Assembly: GCA_964594125.1 (NCBI GenBank)
Contig: CAZQLL010000014.1
Span: forward strand, 1-64,000
Length of the DNA stretch: 64,000 nucleotides
From: CAVRZJ01 sp964594125
Lineage (GTDB): Bacteria; Acidobacteriota; Thermoanaerobaculia; Thermoanaerobaculales; Thermoanaerobaculaceae
Direction of reading: 5' to 3'
The notes beneath the pieces were generated by a model. That model saw only the letters and a list, made by a program, of their open reading frames with translations, was not told where the DNA came from and ran no database searches. Below are positions 56,362 through 64,000 of the stretch, piece after piece; position 1 is the first letter of the stretch, and each line of letters starts with the position of its first letter. Made by a program: the position numbers and the translations under genes.

Positions 56362-56726
56362 GGCCGTCGGGCGGCGCGGCGGACGACGTCGAGCAGCTCG
56401 TCGAGGTCGAGCGGCTTGAGCAGGTACTCGAACGCGCCGAGCTCCATGCCCTGGACGCCGAGCTCGACGGATGCGTGGCCGGTGAGCAGGACCACCGCGA
56501 CGTCCGGGTGCTGGCGGCGCACGCGGCGGAGGAGCTCGAGCCCGTCCATCCCGGGCATCTTTACGTCGACGACCGCGCAGTCGAAGGGCCGTTCGGCCAG
56601 GACCCGCAGCGCCTCCTCGCCGCTGACGGCGATGGCGCACTCGCAGCCGCGCCGGGCGAGGCGGACGGCGAGTGGCTCGAGGAACTCGGGCTCGTCGTCG
56701 ACCAGGAGCAGTCGCAGTGGGTTCAT
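56358..56726 (-). CDS. Response regulator, receiver domain only (copy 2)
   Basis: 122 residues. LLLVDDEPEFLEPL, VVDVKMPGMDG (Asp about 54), VVLLTGHASVELG and YLLKPLDLDEL are all intact. No output domain. ATG 56726 has GGAGG six bases upstream. It lies directly after the histidine kinase and overlaps the PEP-synthase-like gene by GTGA, so the three are made together. Confidence 0.92.
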   Translation of the reverse strand: MNPLRLLLVDDEPEFLEPLAVRLARRGCECAIAVSGEEALRVLAERPFDCAVVDVKMPGMDGLELLRRVRRQHPDVAVVLLTGHASVELGVQGMELGAFEYLLKPLDLDELLDVVRRAARRP

Positions 56727-56757
56727 CGCCATCCTCCGCAGTGTAGCGCGCACTCCC

Positions 56758-58452
56758 TCATGCCGTGTCCCGCCGCGAGCCGCCTCCCGGCGGCGCCGGA
56801 GCGGCGCCGGCGGCCGGGAAGCGCAACGTGAACGTCGTGCCGGCGCCGGGCTCGCTCGTCAGCGCGATCTCGCCGCCGAGAGCCGCCATCGTCTCGCGGC
56901 AGATCGCCAGGCCGAGGCCGGCGTTGCCGGCGGCGCCGGTCTTGGTCGAGAAGAACGGCTCGAAGATGCGCTCGCGCATGCGCTCGGGGATCCCCGGGCC
57001 GTTGTCGGCGATGCTGACCTCGACGCCGCCCTCGACGGGTGCGACCGACAGGCGGATCTCGCCGTCGCGGCCGACGGCGTCGATCGCGTTGTTGAGCAGG
57101 TTGAGGAACACCTGCTGCATCTGCGCCAGACTCGAGCGGATGATCGGCGTCGCCGGATCGAAGGAGCGCACGATCGTGATGTTCTGCGCCTCGGCATCCT
57201 TCGCCAGGAACCCCACCGTCTCGTTGAGCGCCTCGGCGACGTCGACGGGCTCGATGTCGGGGCCGATGCGGCGCGAGAAGCCGAGCAGCCGGTGCGTCAC
57301 CTTCCGGCCGCGCTGCACCTGCGCGTTGATCTTCTGCAGGCGCTCCCGCAGCTCGTCGCTCGACAGGCTGCACCCGGAGTCCGCCAGGCAGTCGGTCATC
57401 ACGCCCACCTGCTCCTGGATGATCGCCAGCGGGTTGTTGATCTCGTGCGCCACCGAGGCGGCCATGCGGCCCACCGTGGCCATCTTTTCGGACTGCGCCA
57501 CGCTTTCGTAGAGCGCCGCTCGTTCGCGCTCCAGCGCGCGGATCTGGCCGAGCCGGTGGCGGGCGACGAGCAGCGACAGCGGCGGCACGGCGAGCAGCCC
57601 GGCGAGGAAGACGATGGCGACGAGCGGGCTCGAGGCCACCACCGCCGCCAGACCGGGCACCGCCTGCCGCGCCACCAGCACCCAGGCGTCGTCGCGCAGC
57701 CAGGCGGTCGCCACGAACTCTCGGGCGCGGCCGCTGCGGCGCACCTCGATGCGGACGCCGGAGTGCAGCGGCGGCACGTCGAGGTCGGCGCGCTCCATCA
57801 GTCGGTGCTCGTCGCTGTAGCGGGTCTGGTACTCGCCGGCCCGGTTGAGGATGAAGACGTCGGCGCCCGACTCGAGGCCGCCCTCGCGCACGAGCTCGCT
57901 CAGGCGGTCGGTATCGATCGTCGCCCGCAGGATCCAGGCGCGGCCGCCCTCGCGTTTCTTCACCGCCATGACCATGTGGGGGAAGCGGCGGAAGCCCATG
58001 AACACGTCGCTCTCCCAGCGGCCCTGGACCATCACCTGCTCGAACCACGGCTGCGTCGAGTAGTCGAGGTTCTGCAGGTTGTACGGGCCGATGTACGCGA
58101 CGTGGCGGCCGCTGTCGTCGATCAGGCCGAGGTCGACGATGGCGCCGCGCTCGCGGCGCATCTGGTCGCGCAGCATCTCGATCACCGAGGGCTTGCCGAG
58201 TTCGGCAATCGGCAGGGCGGCGGCGGCGAGCTCGAGCTGGCGCAGCTTCTCCTCGAGGAACAGCTCGACGGTGGCGCGCCGGTTCTTCACCATCGCCTCG
58301 AGCACGTTGCGGGTCCGCGTCTCGAGCGCGGAGCGCTGCGCCAGGAACCCCGCGAGGCCCATCGCGATCAGCGGCAGCAGGCCGAAGCACAGCAGCACCG
58401 CCAGCATCTGCCCGGCGAGCCGCCGGTACGGGGTGACCGCCGGCCTAGGCAT
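56758..58452 (-). CDS. Membrane sensor histidine kinase
   Basis: 564 residues. Membrane helices near 15-38 and 270-296 bracket a periplasmic Cache-like sensor (LGLIDDSGRHVAYIGPYN, WILRATIDTDRL). The HisKA motif is ASVAHEINNPLAI with H336; the ATPase has N-box LLNNAIDAV, DNGPGIPERM and GLGLAICRETM. It overlaps the PEP-synthase-like copy 2 gene by 8 nt at its start and is followed by a receiver gene. It should phosphorylate one or both receiver proteins of the locus. Confidence 0.92.
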   Translation of the reverse strand: MPRPAVTPYRRLAGQMLAVLLCFGLLPLIAMGLAGFLAQRSALETRTRNVLEAMVKNRRATVELFLEEKLRQLELAAAALPIAELGKPSVIEMLRDQMRRERGAIVDLGLIDDSGRHVAYIGPYNLQNLDYSTQPWFEQVMVQGRWESDVFMGFRRFPHMVMAVKKREGGRAWILRATIDTDRLSELVREGGLESGADVFILNRAGEYQTRYSDEHRLMERADLDVPPLHSGVRIEVRRSGRAREFVATAWLRDDAWVLVARQAVPGLAAVVASSPLVAIVFLAGLLAVPPLSLLVARHRLGQIRALERERAALYESVAQSEKMATVGRMAASVAHEINNPLAIIQEQVGVMTDCLADSGCSLSSDELRERLQKINAQVQRGRKVTHRLLGFSRRIGPDIEPVDVAEALNETVGFLAKDAEAQNITIVRSFDPATPIIRSSLAQMQQVFLNLLNNAIDAVGRDGEIRLSVAPVEGGVEVSIADNGPGIPERMRERIFEPFFSTKTGAAGNAGLGLAICRETMAALGGEIALTSEPGAGTTFTLRFPAAGAAPAPPGGGSRRDTA

Positions 58453-60997
58453 GGTCGCCACGCCGTTTGTAGCCGTAGTCGCCGGCGAGGAACGCCTCCT
58501 CGTAGGCGCGCATCACCGCGTCGCTGGTGAGCGCCATGTCGAGATGGTTGACGTAGCCCATGAGGAGCCCCACGAGGAACACCGCCTCCTCGATCTCGGG
58601 CGCCGGCCGGTGGCGGACCCGCGCGTTGACGAGGTCGGCGCGGCAGTCGGTCTCGAAGCCGCGCGCCGCCAGGACCCGCTGGATGAGGACGGCGCGGCGC
58701 GAGCGCTGGTCGATCCCCGTCGACCCGCCGACGAAACGGAACGACGCGTAGTTCGACTCGACGATCCCGCCGATGCGGGCGTCCACGGTCGAGAAGTGGT
58801 ACCCGATCCTCGAGTTGAGGCTGAGGTAGTCGGCGGTGATGAAGGCGTACGACGGCTCGCCCATCGCCCGCATGCGCTGGTCCTGGTCGAAGTTGTAGTT
58901 GACCACCGCCGACATGAAGCCCTTGAGCGACACCGGGCGGGTCGTGCTCCACAGCAGGCGCGGGTCGGTCATGCCGCGCCACAGGGCCCGCATCGGCGCG
59001 CACGTCACGTCGTCGATCGTCACGTCTCCGGGCGGGAGGCCGGCACGCAGGCCGCCTCCGAGGTCGAGCAGGCGGCAGTCGATCGGCACCTCGGAGACCA
59101 GGCGGCGCAGCGGTTCGCCCTTGCGCAGCGCGCGGTCGCCGAGGTCGAACATCGCCTCCACGGTCGCCTGGTGGCAGTAGCGGATGACGTCGTGCAGGGT
59201 CCGGCACTTCTGTGGCGCGTAGCCGCTCGCCAGTCGGTCGCGCAGCGTCAACGGCACGATCCACTCGGCGACGGCTGCGAGACGGTCGCGGTGGGGGTTG
59301 GGCCGGAGCGTGCCCGCCCCCGACGGGGCCGCCAGCAGCCGAGCGACCCGGCCCGCGTAGACGATGCCGGCATCGGCATCGACGGTGACCTCGGCGCCCT
59401 CCGCGAGCGCGGCGGTGGCGCGGCGCGTCGCGAACAGCGCCGGCACCCTGAGCTCGCGCGCCACCGTCGCCAGGTGGCCGGTGACCTCGCCGAGGTCGGC
59501 GACGATGGCTGCGGCGCGCGGCAGCAGCACGGCGAGGCGCGGGTTGGCCTCGCTGGTGACGACGACGGCGCCGGGCGGGCAGCGGAGGATGTCGAGGTCG
59601 CTCTCGACGCGCCGCACGGCGCCGAAACCGGCGCCGCCGCACGCGCGAGAGCCGCCGTCGAGGAGGACCGGGACGTCGGCGATGCGCTGCCGCGTCGGCC
59701 CCGGCTCGCCGGCGTGCACGGGCTGCGGCCGTACCTGGAGCACCTGCACGCTGCCGTCCCGCGCGATCGCCCACTCCATGTCGATCGGCATCCCGAGCGC
59801 CTCCTCGAGGCGCCACGACAGCCCGGCGATCTCGAGCGCCTGCGCGTCGTCGAGAATCGGCGCGGCGGCGTCGCCGGCCGCCACCTCCTCGCGCTCCGTC
59901 CCCTCGCCGGGCGCCATCCGCAGCAGCGCCGACTGGTGGCCGAGCTTGCGGGCGACCACCTCGCGGCGGCGGCGGTCGATGACGTAGGAGTCCGGCTCGG
60001 CCGATCCGTCGACCGCCGAAAGGCCGAGGCCGCGCACCGCCTGCAGCAGCGTCATCGCGGCGCCGCCCGACTTCCAGGCGCTGTAGAGCACGCCGGCGGC
60101 CGCGGCGTCGACCATGCGGACGACGCAGCAGCACATCGCCACCTCGTCGTCGGTGAAGCCGCGCGAGAGGCGGTATGTGATCGCCTGCGGCGAGTACTTG
60201 CTGGCGACGACGCGGCGGAAGGCGTCGGCGATGCCGGCCGGAGGCACGTTCAGGAGAGAGCGGTACTGGCCGGCGAACGACATCTCGAGGCCGCCCTCCT
60301 GGAGCGCCGACGAGCGCACCGCCACACGCACGTCGTCGCCGCCGAGCGCGGCCATCGCGCTGGCGAGCGCAGCCTCGATCTCGGCCGGGACGGGCGCCGA
60401 CTCGATCATCTGCGTGATCCGCGCCGACGCGCGAAAGCACGCCTCGACGTCCCCGCCGTCGAGGCGTTCCATCGCGCGCGCGATCTCGCCGGCGAGCCCC
60501 GATGCGGAGAGGAACGACCGGTACGCCTCCACCGTCGTCGCGAACCCGGCCGGGACGTGGCCGCCGAGCACGGCGAGCGCCTCGCCGAGGTTGGCGCTCT
60601 TCTGGCCGACCTGCTCCGCCAGCGCCGCGCCGACGCTCGCCAGCGGCACTACCAGGCCGAGCGGCGCGAGCACCGGCGCGGCCTCGGTGCGTCTCGTGAT
60701 CTCGGCCTTGATGCGCTCGAACACCGGCAGCACGGCACGGCCGGCGCCGCCGGTCATGCGGTCGAGGTTGAGCACCATGCGGTACGTCTGGACGGCGACG
60801 CCGGCGACCATCGCGCGGGCCTCGGCGGCGGTCGGCTCGATCTCGCCGGCGAGCGCCTGCTGGATACGCGCGATGTGGCCGAGCGCCGCGTTGTTGGCCT
60901 GCAGCACCTCGCGGAACGCCGCGACGCGCACCGCGAGCGGCGGGCGCTCGCGCGGGCGCCGTCCGAACGCTCGTGCCGCCACCTCCCTGATCCCCAC
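58445..60997 (-). CDS. PEP-synthase-like protein without PEP barrel (copy 2)
   Basis: 850 residues, GTG 60997 behind GAGG (GTG 61003 is possible). Same plan as copy 1: helical N-terminus, ATP-grasp-type domain with VRVAVRSSALQEGGLEMSFA (about 223-242; the usual Glu-Asp is changed to Glu-Gly), VLQVRPQPV, swivel motif LGEVTGHLATVARELRVPAL (H508), then the shared C-terminal domain (CRTLHDVIRY, LDLGGGLRAGLPPG, IGYHFSTVDARIGG, NYASFRFVGG). The PEP/pyruvate barrel is absent. First gene of the minus-strand operon with histidine kinase, receiver and copy 1. Confidence 0.82.
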   Translation of the reverse strand: MGIREVAARAFGRRPRERPPLAVRVAAFREVLQANNAALGHIARIQQALAGEIEPTAAEARAMVAGVAVQTYRMVLNLDRMTGGAGRAVLPVFERIKAEITRRTEAAPVLAPLGLVVPLASVGAALAEQVGQKSANLGEALAVLGGHVPAGFATTVEAYRSFLSASGLAGEIARAMERLDGGDVEACFRASARITQMIESAPVPAEIEAALASAMAALGGDDVRVAVRSSALQEGGLEMSFAGQYRSLLNVPPAGIADAFRRVVASKYSPQAITYRLSRGFTDDEVAMCCCVVRMVDAAAAGVLYSAWKSGGAAMTLLQAVRGLGLSAVDGSAEPDSYVIDRRRREVVARKLGHQSALLRMAPGEGTEREEVAAGDAAAPILDDAQALEIAGLSWRLEEALGMPIDMEWAIARDGSVQVLQVRPQPVHAGEPGPTRQRIADVPVLLDGGSRACGGAGFGAVRRVESDLDILRCPPGAVVVTSEANPRLAVLLPRAAAIVADLGEVTGHLATVARELRVPALFATRRATAALAEGAEVTVDADAGIVYAGRVARLLAAPSGAGTLRPNPHRDRLAAVAEWIVPLTLRDRLASGYAPQKCRTLHDVIRYCHQATVEAMFDLGDRALRKGEPLRRLVSEVPIDCRLLDLGGGLRAGLPPGDVTIDDVTCAPMRALWRGMTDPRLLWSTTRPVSLKGFMSAVVNYNFDQDQRMRAMGEPSYAFITADYLSLNSRIGYHFSTVDARIGGIVESNYASFRFVGGSTGIDQRSRRAVLIQRVLAARGFETDCRADLVNARVRHRPAPEIEEAVFLVGLLMGYVNHLDMALTSDAVMRAYEEAFLAGDYGYKRRGDHA

Positions 60998-61076
60998 GCT
61001 CACCTCGCGCCGTCCTACAGGCCGTCGTCGCCGCGTGCAGCGCCGCTCCCCGGCGGTGCGACTCGCACTGCGGTTC

Positions 61077-61106
61077 AGAGTAGCGCGGGTGTGCCCGGCG
61101 ATACAA
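61077..61106 (-). promoter_or_regulatory. Candidate promoter of the minus-strand PEP-synthase-like operon
   Basis: On the minus strand: TTGTAT (61101-61106), 18-nt spacer, TACTCT (61077-61082). The spacer holds most of the shared box copy 2, so one regulator could act on both divergent promoters. Confidence 0.4.
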
Positions 61107-61113
61107 GCGAATG
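61091..61113 (+). promoter_or_regulatory. Upstream box shared by both kinase-like genes (copy 2)
   Basis: GTGCCCGGCG-N2-ACA-N-GCG-N-ATG, 19 of 23 positions identical to 50659-50681. It ends 8 nt before the -35 of the plus-strand promoter. Confidence 0.55.
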
Positions 61114-61121
61114 ACAATGGC

Positions 61122-61149
61122 TTGACGTTTTCGGGATTGCGTGTATCTT
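61122..61149 (+). promoter_or_regulatory. Promoter of kinase-like gene 2
   Basis: TTGACG, 16-nt spacer, TATCTT, 34 nt before the GTG start. Same layout and spacer as the promoter at 50701-50728; both have CTTGA at the -35 and TATC at the -10. Confidence 0.6.
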
Positions 61150-61183
61150 CACAATGTGGGGGGCGGAGGAAGGGGGAGATCCC

Positions 61184-62017
61184 GTGCCCATCATCACCAT
61201 CTCGCGAGGATCGATGAGCGGCGGACAGGCGCTGGCGAGCTGCCTGGCGGCGACGCTCGGCGTTCCCTGCATCGGCCGCGAGCTCGTGGTCGAGGCGGCA
61301 GCCAGGATCGGCGTCTCCGAGGAGGTTCTCAGCCGCAAGCTCGAGCGTTCGCCGGGGTTGTGGGAGCGCATGACTCACGAGCGCCGCATCTATGCGACCG
61401 CGTTGCAGGCGGCGCTCGCCGAGCACGTCGCCAGCGGCGAGCTCGTCTATCACGGGTTCGCCGACCACCTGCTGCTGCCTGGGGTGCCGGCCGTGCTGCG
61501 CGTCCGCCTGATCGCGCCGCTCGAAGTGCGGGTACGCGCCGTCATGAGCCAGCACAGGCTGGCGCACGATGCGGCTGTCCGCTACATCGAGGAGATCGAC
61601 GAGGACCGCGCCCGCACGGCGAAGTTCATCTACGGCGTCGACCTGCAGGACCCGGGTCTGTACGACGTGACCGTGAACCTCGACACCATGACGGTGGACG
61701 GCGCCTGCGCCGTCGTCCTCGCTGCGGCCAGGCTCCCCGAGTTCACGGTGACCAGGGAGGTCCGCGAGCGGCTGGCGGACTTCGCGCTCGCGTGCCGCGT
61801 CAAGGCCGCGCTGGCGGCCGATCCCGCCACCCGGGCGCTCGCGCTCGACGTCGCCGCGGAGCGGGGCGTCGTGACCGTCGCCGGCGAGGTCCCCGAGGCG
61901 ACGATGATCACGCACGTCAGCAGCCGCTGGGAGCGCGAGCTGCGCGCCGTCGTCGAGAGGGTGGAGGGGGTCGGCGGGGTCGAGCTGCGCGTCACGCCGT
62001 TCAATCCGCGAACGTAA
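61184..62017 (+). CDS. Cytidylate-kinase-like protein with C-terminal BON-like domain (copy 2)
   Basis: 277 residues, GTG start with GGGGGA upstream. It aligns with copy 1 along its whole length without gaps that I can see: PIITISRGSMSGGQALASCL, CIGREL, GELVYHGFADHLLLPG, RVRLIAPLEVRVRAVMSQH and YGVDLQDPGLYDVTVNLDTM. The BON-like tail reads ERGVVTVAGEVPEAT and VGGVELRVTPFNP. Divergent from the PEP-synthase-like operon. Confidence 0.8.
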   Translation: MPIITISRGSMSGGQALASCLAATLGVPCIGRELVVEAAARIGVSEEVLSRKLERSPGLWERMTHERRIYATALQAALAEHVASGELVYHGFADHLLLPGVPAVLRVRLIAPLEVRVRAVMSQHRLAHDAAVRYIEEIDEDRARTAKFIYGVDLQDPGLYDVTVNLDTMTVDGACAVVLAAARLPEFTVTREVRERLADFALACRVKAALAADPATRALALDVAAERGVVTVAGEVPEATMITHVSSRWERELRAVVERVEGVGGVELRVTPFNPRT

Positions 62018-62068
62018 GACTGGCCGCCGGCGGCGCGCCGGCGAAACTCGGCACTGCGGGAGGTGGCG

Positions 62069-62257
62069 GTGGGCGTCTTCGAGTGGCTCCAGGCGTTGGG
62101 ATCGGACGCTGATGCGGCGGCGAAGGGCTTCCAGGCGCAGCCGATGTACCTTCTGGTCTGCCTGGCGATGCCGGTGTGCATCGGCCTGTTCGTGGGCTAC
62201 GGGCTGCGCTTGATCGAGCGCACGTTCGGGGTCGAGCTGGGGAAGGGGGGACACTGA
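62069..62257 (+). CDS. Small membrane protein preceding TSUP transporter (copy 2)
   Basis: 62 residues, GTG start after GGGAGG (GTG 62063 overlaps that site). One membrane helix (MYLLVCLAMPVCIGLFVGYG) and a tail RLIERTFGVELGKGGH, similar to the tail of copy 1 at 52073. It has no signal segment, so it is shorter. The stop overlaps the TSUP start as TGATG. Confidence 0.7.
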   Translation: MGVFEWLQALGSDADAAAKGFQAQPMYLLVCLAMPVCIGLFVGYGLRLIERTFGVELGKGGH

Positions 62258-63195
62258 TGTCCGCCGGCGAGTTCCTCCTCGGCCTCGACAACTTCCCATA
62301 TCTCGTGATCTTCGGCCTCGTGGTCGGCGCGCTCGGCGGATTCTTCGGGGTCGGCGGCGGCTTCCTGATGGTGCCGATGCTCAACGTCGTCTTCGGCATC
62401 CCTTACAACATCTGCGTCGGCTCCGACCTCGGCCAGATGTGCGGCATGTCGACAGCCGCCACGGTGCGCCACATGCGCTTCGGGAACATCGACTTCAAGC
62501 TCGGGTTCCTGATGATCGCCGGTACCGCAACCGGCGTCGAGGTCGGCGCCACGCTGCTCGAGGTGCTCAAGCACGCCGGTGACTTCACCATCAACGGTCG
62601 CTCGATCGACGTCATGACGCTGGTGATGAGCCTCGTCTACGCGGCGCTGCTGGTGTTCATCGGCCAGGCGATGATCCGCGAGTCGCTGCGCACCATGAGG
62701 CGCGCCGCCGGCAGCGTCGAGCTGCCGTCGGAGACGCCTGCCTCGCCCGCGGCGCTGCGGCTGCGCACCCTCAAGCTGTGGCCGATGGTCAAGCTGCCTG
62801 CTTCGGGGATCGAGGCGATGTCGCTGTGGATCATCCTCGGCGTCGGCTTCGCCACCGGTTTCCTGTCGGGCATGCTCGGCGTCGGCGGCGGGTTCATTCG
62901 CATGCCGGCGCTCGTCTACATCCTCGGCTGCCCCACCGTGGTCGCCGTCGGCACCGACCTCTTCGAGATCGTCTTCAGCTCCGGGTACGGGGTCCTGTCG
63001 CACGCGTTCAAGGGCAACGTCCACCTCGTCCTGGTGCTGGCGCTGCTGATCGGGACGACGGTCGGCGCGCAGGTCGGCGCCTCCTACACGCGCAAGGCGG
63101 GCGGGCCGTGGGTACGCTTCGGGTTCGGGTGCCTGGCGTTCCTGGGAGTCGCCTTCGTCTTCGTGAAGCTGTGGATCAAACTCGCCATGCACTGA
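62257..63195 (+). CDS. TSUP (TauE/SafE-type) anion transporter (copy 2)
   Basis: 312 residues, about eight membrane helices. VVGALGGFFGVGGGFLMVPM and SGMLGVGGGFIRMPALVYIL are the two half-repeats; ILGCPTVVAVGTDLFEIVF is nearly the same as in copy 1. The interhelical loop (about 145-175) differs from copy 1, so the two may not share a substrate or partner. Confidence 0.88.
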   Translation: MSAGEFLLGLDNFPYLVIFGLVVGALGGFFGVGGGFLMVPMLNVVFGIPYNICVGSDLGQMCGMSTAATVRHMRFGNIDFKLGFLMIAGTATGVEVGATLLEVLKHAGDFTINGRSIDVMTLVMSLVYAALLVFIGQAMIRESLRTMRRAAGSVELPSETPASPAALRLRTLKLWPMVKLPASGIEAMSLWIILGVGFATGFLSGMLGVGGGFIRMPALVYILGCPTVVAVGTDLFEIVFSSGYGVLSHAFKGNVHLVLVLALLIGTTVGAQVGASYTRKAGGPWVRFGFGCLAFLGVAFVFVKLWIKLAMH

Positions 63196-63268
63196 CGCGC
63201 GCAGCGTACGCCGGCGCCGGAGAGCGCAGGGGGAGCGGCGGGCGCAGTGCGCCGCGGCCCGCGGCTGC

Positions 63269-63274
63269 TAGGAT
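63269..63274 (+). promoter_or_regulatory. -10 element of a leaderless transcript (PEP-synthase-like copy 3)
   Basis: TAGGAT ends 6 nt before the GTG at 63281; no Shine-Dalgarno. Confidence 0.45.
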
Positions 63275-63280
63275 TGCGCC

Positions 63281-64000
63281 GTGCTCAAGCGCCTGAGGAG
63301 GGCACTCGCGCAGCGGCGGGCGCGCCGGCAGCAGGTGACCGTGGCGGAGCGGCTCTCCCACTTTCGCGCCATCGGCGCGGCGAACGACGCTTTCCTGCGC
63401 GCGCTTGCGGCGCTGCAGCAGAAGGTGGACGACGGCGTGGTCCCGGCGATGAGCACCGTGGTCACGGCGTGCGACATGCTGGCGGCGCCGGTCGAGACGA
63501 TGGCGAAGTCGCTGGTGGCGATGAGCGGCGGACGGTACCGCAGCCTGCTCGCCACCTTCGCCGGCCTCGAGCAGCAGCTCAACCTCGAGGTGCTCAAGTC
63601 GCGCCCGATCGAGTTCGGCCCGCTCGTGGTGTGGCCGGGCGACGCCGACGCGGCGCGCGCCGCCGTCGTGGGCCCGAAGGCCGCGCGTCTCGCCGAGGTT
63701 GCGGCGAGCGCCGGTGCGCGGGTGCCGCCGTTCTTCACGGTCAGCGTCCGCGCCTTCGAGCAGTTCATGGAGGCGACGGGGGTGCAGGACCTGGTCAACG
63801 AGATGCTGTGGTCCTCCGACCTCACCGACTCGCACGCCTTGCGCAGCTTCTCCGAGGTGGCCACCGCGGCCGTCCTCGGCGCCGAGGTGCCGCCGCAGCT
63901 TCGCGCCGAGCTGGCCGCCGCCTTCCGCCGCCTGCAGCGCGACTCGCCCGGGATGGTCGCGGTGGCGGTGCGTTCGAGCGCCGTCGTCGAGGACGCGGAG
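63281..64000 (+). CDS. PEP-synthase-like protein (copy 3, partial, N-terminal part)
   Basis: 240 codons from GTG 63281, open to the right edge. The N-terminal 110 residues are helical, as in copies 1 and 2 (NDAFLRALAALQQKVDDGVV). Then VVGPKAARLAEVAASAGARV (ATP-domain start, like GQKSANLGEALAV in copy 2), PPFFTVSVRAFEQFM, and at the edge MVAVAVRSSAVVEDAE, the start of the dikinase nucleotide motif. Whether it has a PEP barrel cannot be seen here. Confidence 0.8.
   Translation, partial: MLKRLRRALAQRRARRQQVTVAERLSHFRAIGAANDAFLRALAALQQKVDDGVVPAMSTVVTACDMLAAPVETMAKSLVAMSGGRYRSLLATFAGLEQQLNLEVLKSRPIEFGPLVVWPGDADAARAAVVGPKAARLAEVAASAGARVPPFFTVSVRAFEQFMEATGVQDLVNEMLWSSDLTDSHALRSFSEVATAAVLGAEVPPQLRAELAAAFRRLQRDSPGMVAVAVRSSAVVEDAE

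Noticed and set aside
53935..58530. 1531-codon plus-strand reading frame
   Set aside because: It lies antisense to four genes with clear domains (PEP-synthase-like, receiver, kinase). The product is low-complexity Arg/Ala/Gly/His with no motif.

Overview
The window is 64 kb of very GC-rich, gene-dense bacterial chromosome. It has no rRNA, tRNA, CRISPR array, transposase or phage gene that I can recognise. The gene content points to a didermal, at least partly anaerobic heterotroph. It includes a VPS10/BNR-type secreted propeller, LVIVD and PKD surface proteins, 2-oxoacid:ferredoxin oxidoreductase, SUF Fe-S assembly, a rubrerythrin-like protein and OmpA-type envelope proteins. My best guess is an uncultured Acidobacteriota lineage (Thermoanaerobaculia or Holophagae-like). 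That placement is inference from protein style, not proof.

Layout. 1-4.8 kb: a secreted propeller (cut by the left edge), an ATP-grasp protein and a large LVIVD/PKD surface protein. 4.7-9.6 kb: exonuclease III, then a sufB-sufC-sufD-sufT operon behind an AT-rich palindrome. 9.7-18.3 kb: three GT-C membrane glycosyltransferases, a hot-dog thioesterase and a NamZ-type muramidase. Two of the glycosyltransferases are convergent paralogues whose 3' ends overlap. 18.4-24.8 kb: HAD phosphatase, zinc-ribbon protein, D-Ala-D-Ala ligase, a 49-bp tandem repeat, malic enzyme, a CsgG-like protein and a small secreted protein. 24.9-28.5 kb: GTP cyclohydrolase I and dTDP-rhamnose genes rfbA, rfbB and rfbD, without rfbC. 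28.5-36.5 kb: one long redox operon (P-loop NTPase, ferredoxin, 2-oxoacid:ferredoxin oxidoreductase alpha/beta/gamma, NuoE-, NuoF- and NuoG-like subunits, polyferredoxin), then a ferritin-like protein. 36.6-40.4 kb: a Ras-like GTPase, PP2C phosphatase, coiled-coil and OmpA module. 40.5-50.6 kb: FMN reductase, sugar epimerase, envelope and signalling proteins, and Lon.

The right end (50.7-64 kb) is the most unusual part. It holds two copies of a unit made of a cytidylate-kinase-like/BON protein, a tiny membrane protein and a TSUP transporter. Between them, on the minus strand, lies a tight operon of PEP-synthase-like protein, histidine kinase, response regulator and a second PEP-synthase-like protein. 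A third PEP-synthase-like gene starts after the second unit and leaves the window. The PEP-synthase-like proteins keep the ATP-grasp part and the phospho-histidine swivel but have no PEP/pyruvate barrel. Instead they carry a shared C-terminal domain I cannot name. Both kinase-like genes share a nearly identical upstream box and equivalent promoters, so the two units look co-regulated. I read this as a phosphotransfer-linked signalling and anion-transport system, and as the best candidate here for an undescribed system.

Three sequence habits recur. First, many genes have a -10 hexamer exactly 6 nt (sometimes 8 nt) before the start codon and no Shine-Dalgarno, which implies leaderless mRNAs. 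Second, operon spacers carry arrays of 7-bp units (three different families). Third, some of those spacers are spanned by micro-ORFs whose start overlaps the upstream stop and whose stop overlaps the downstream start.
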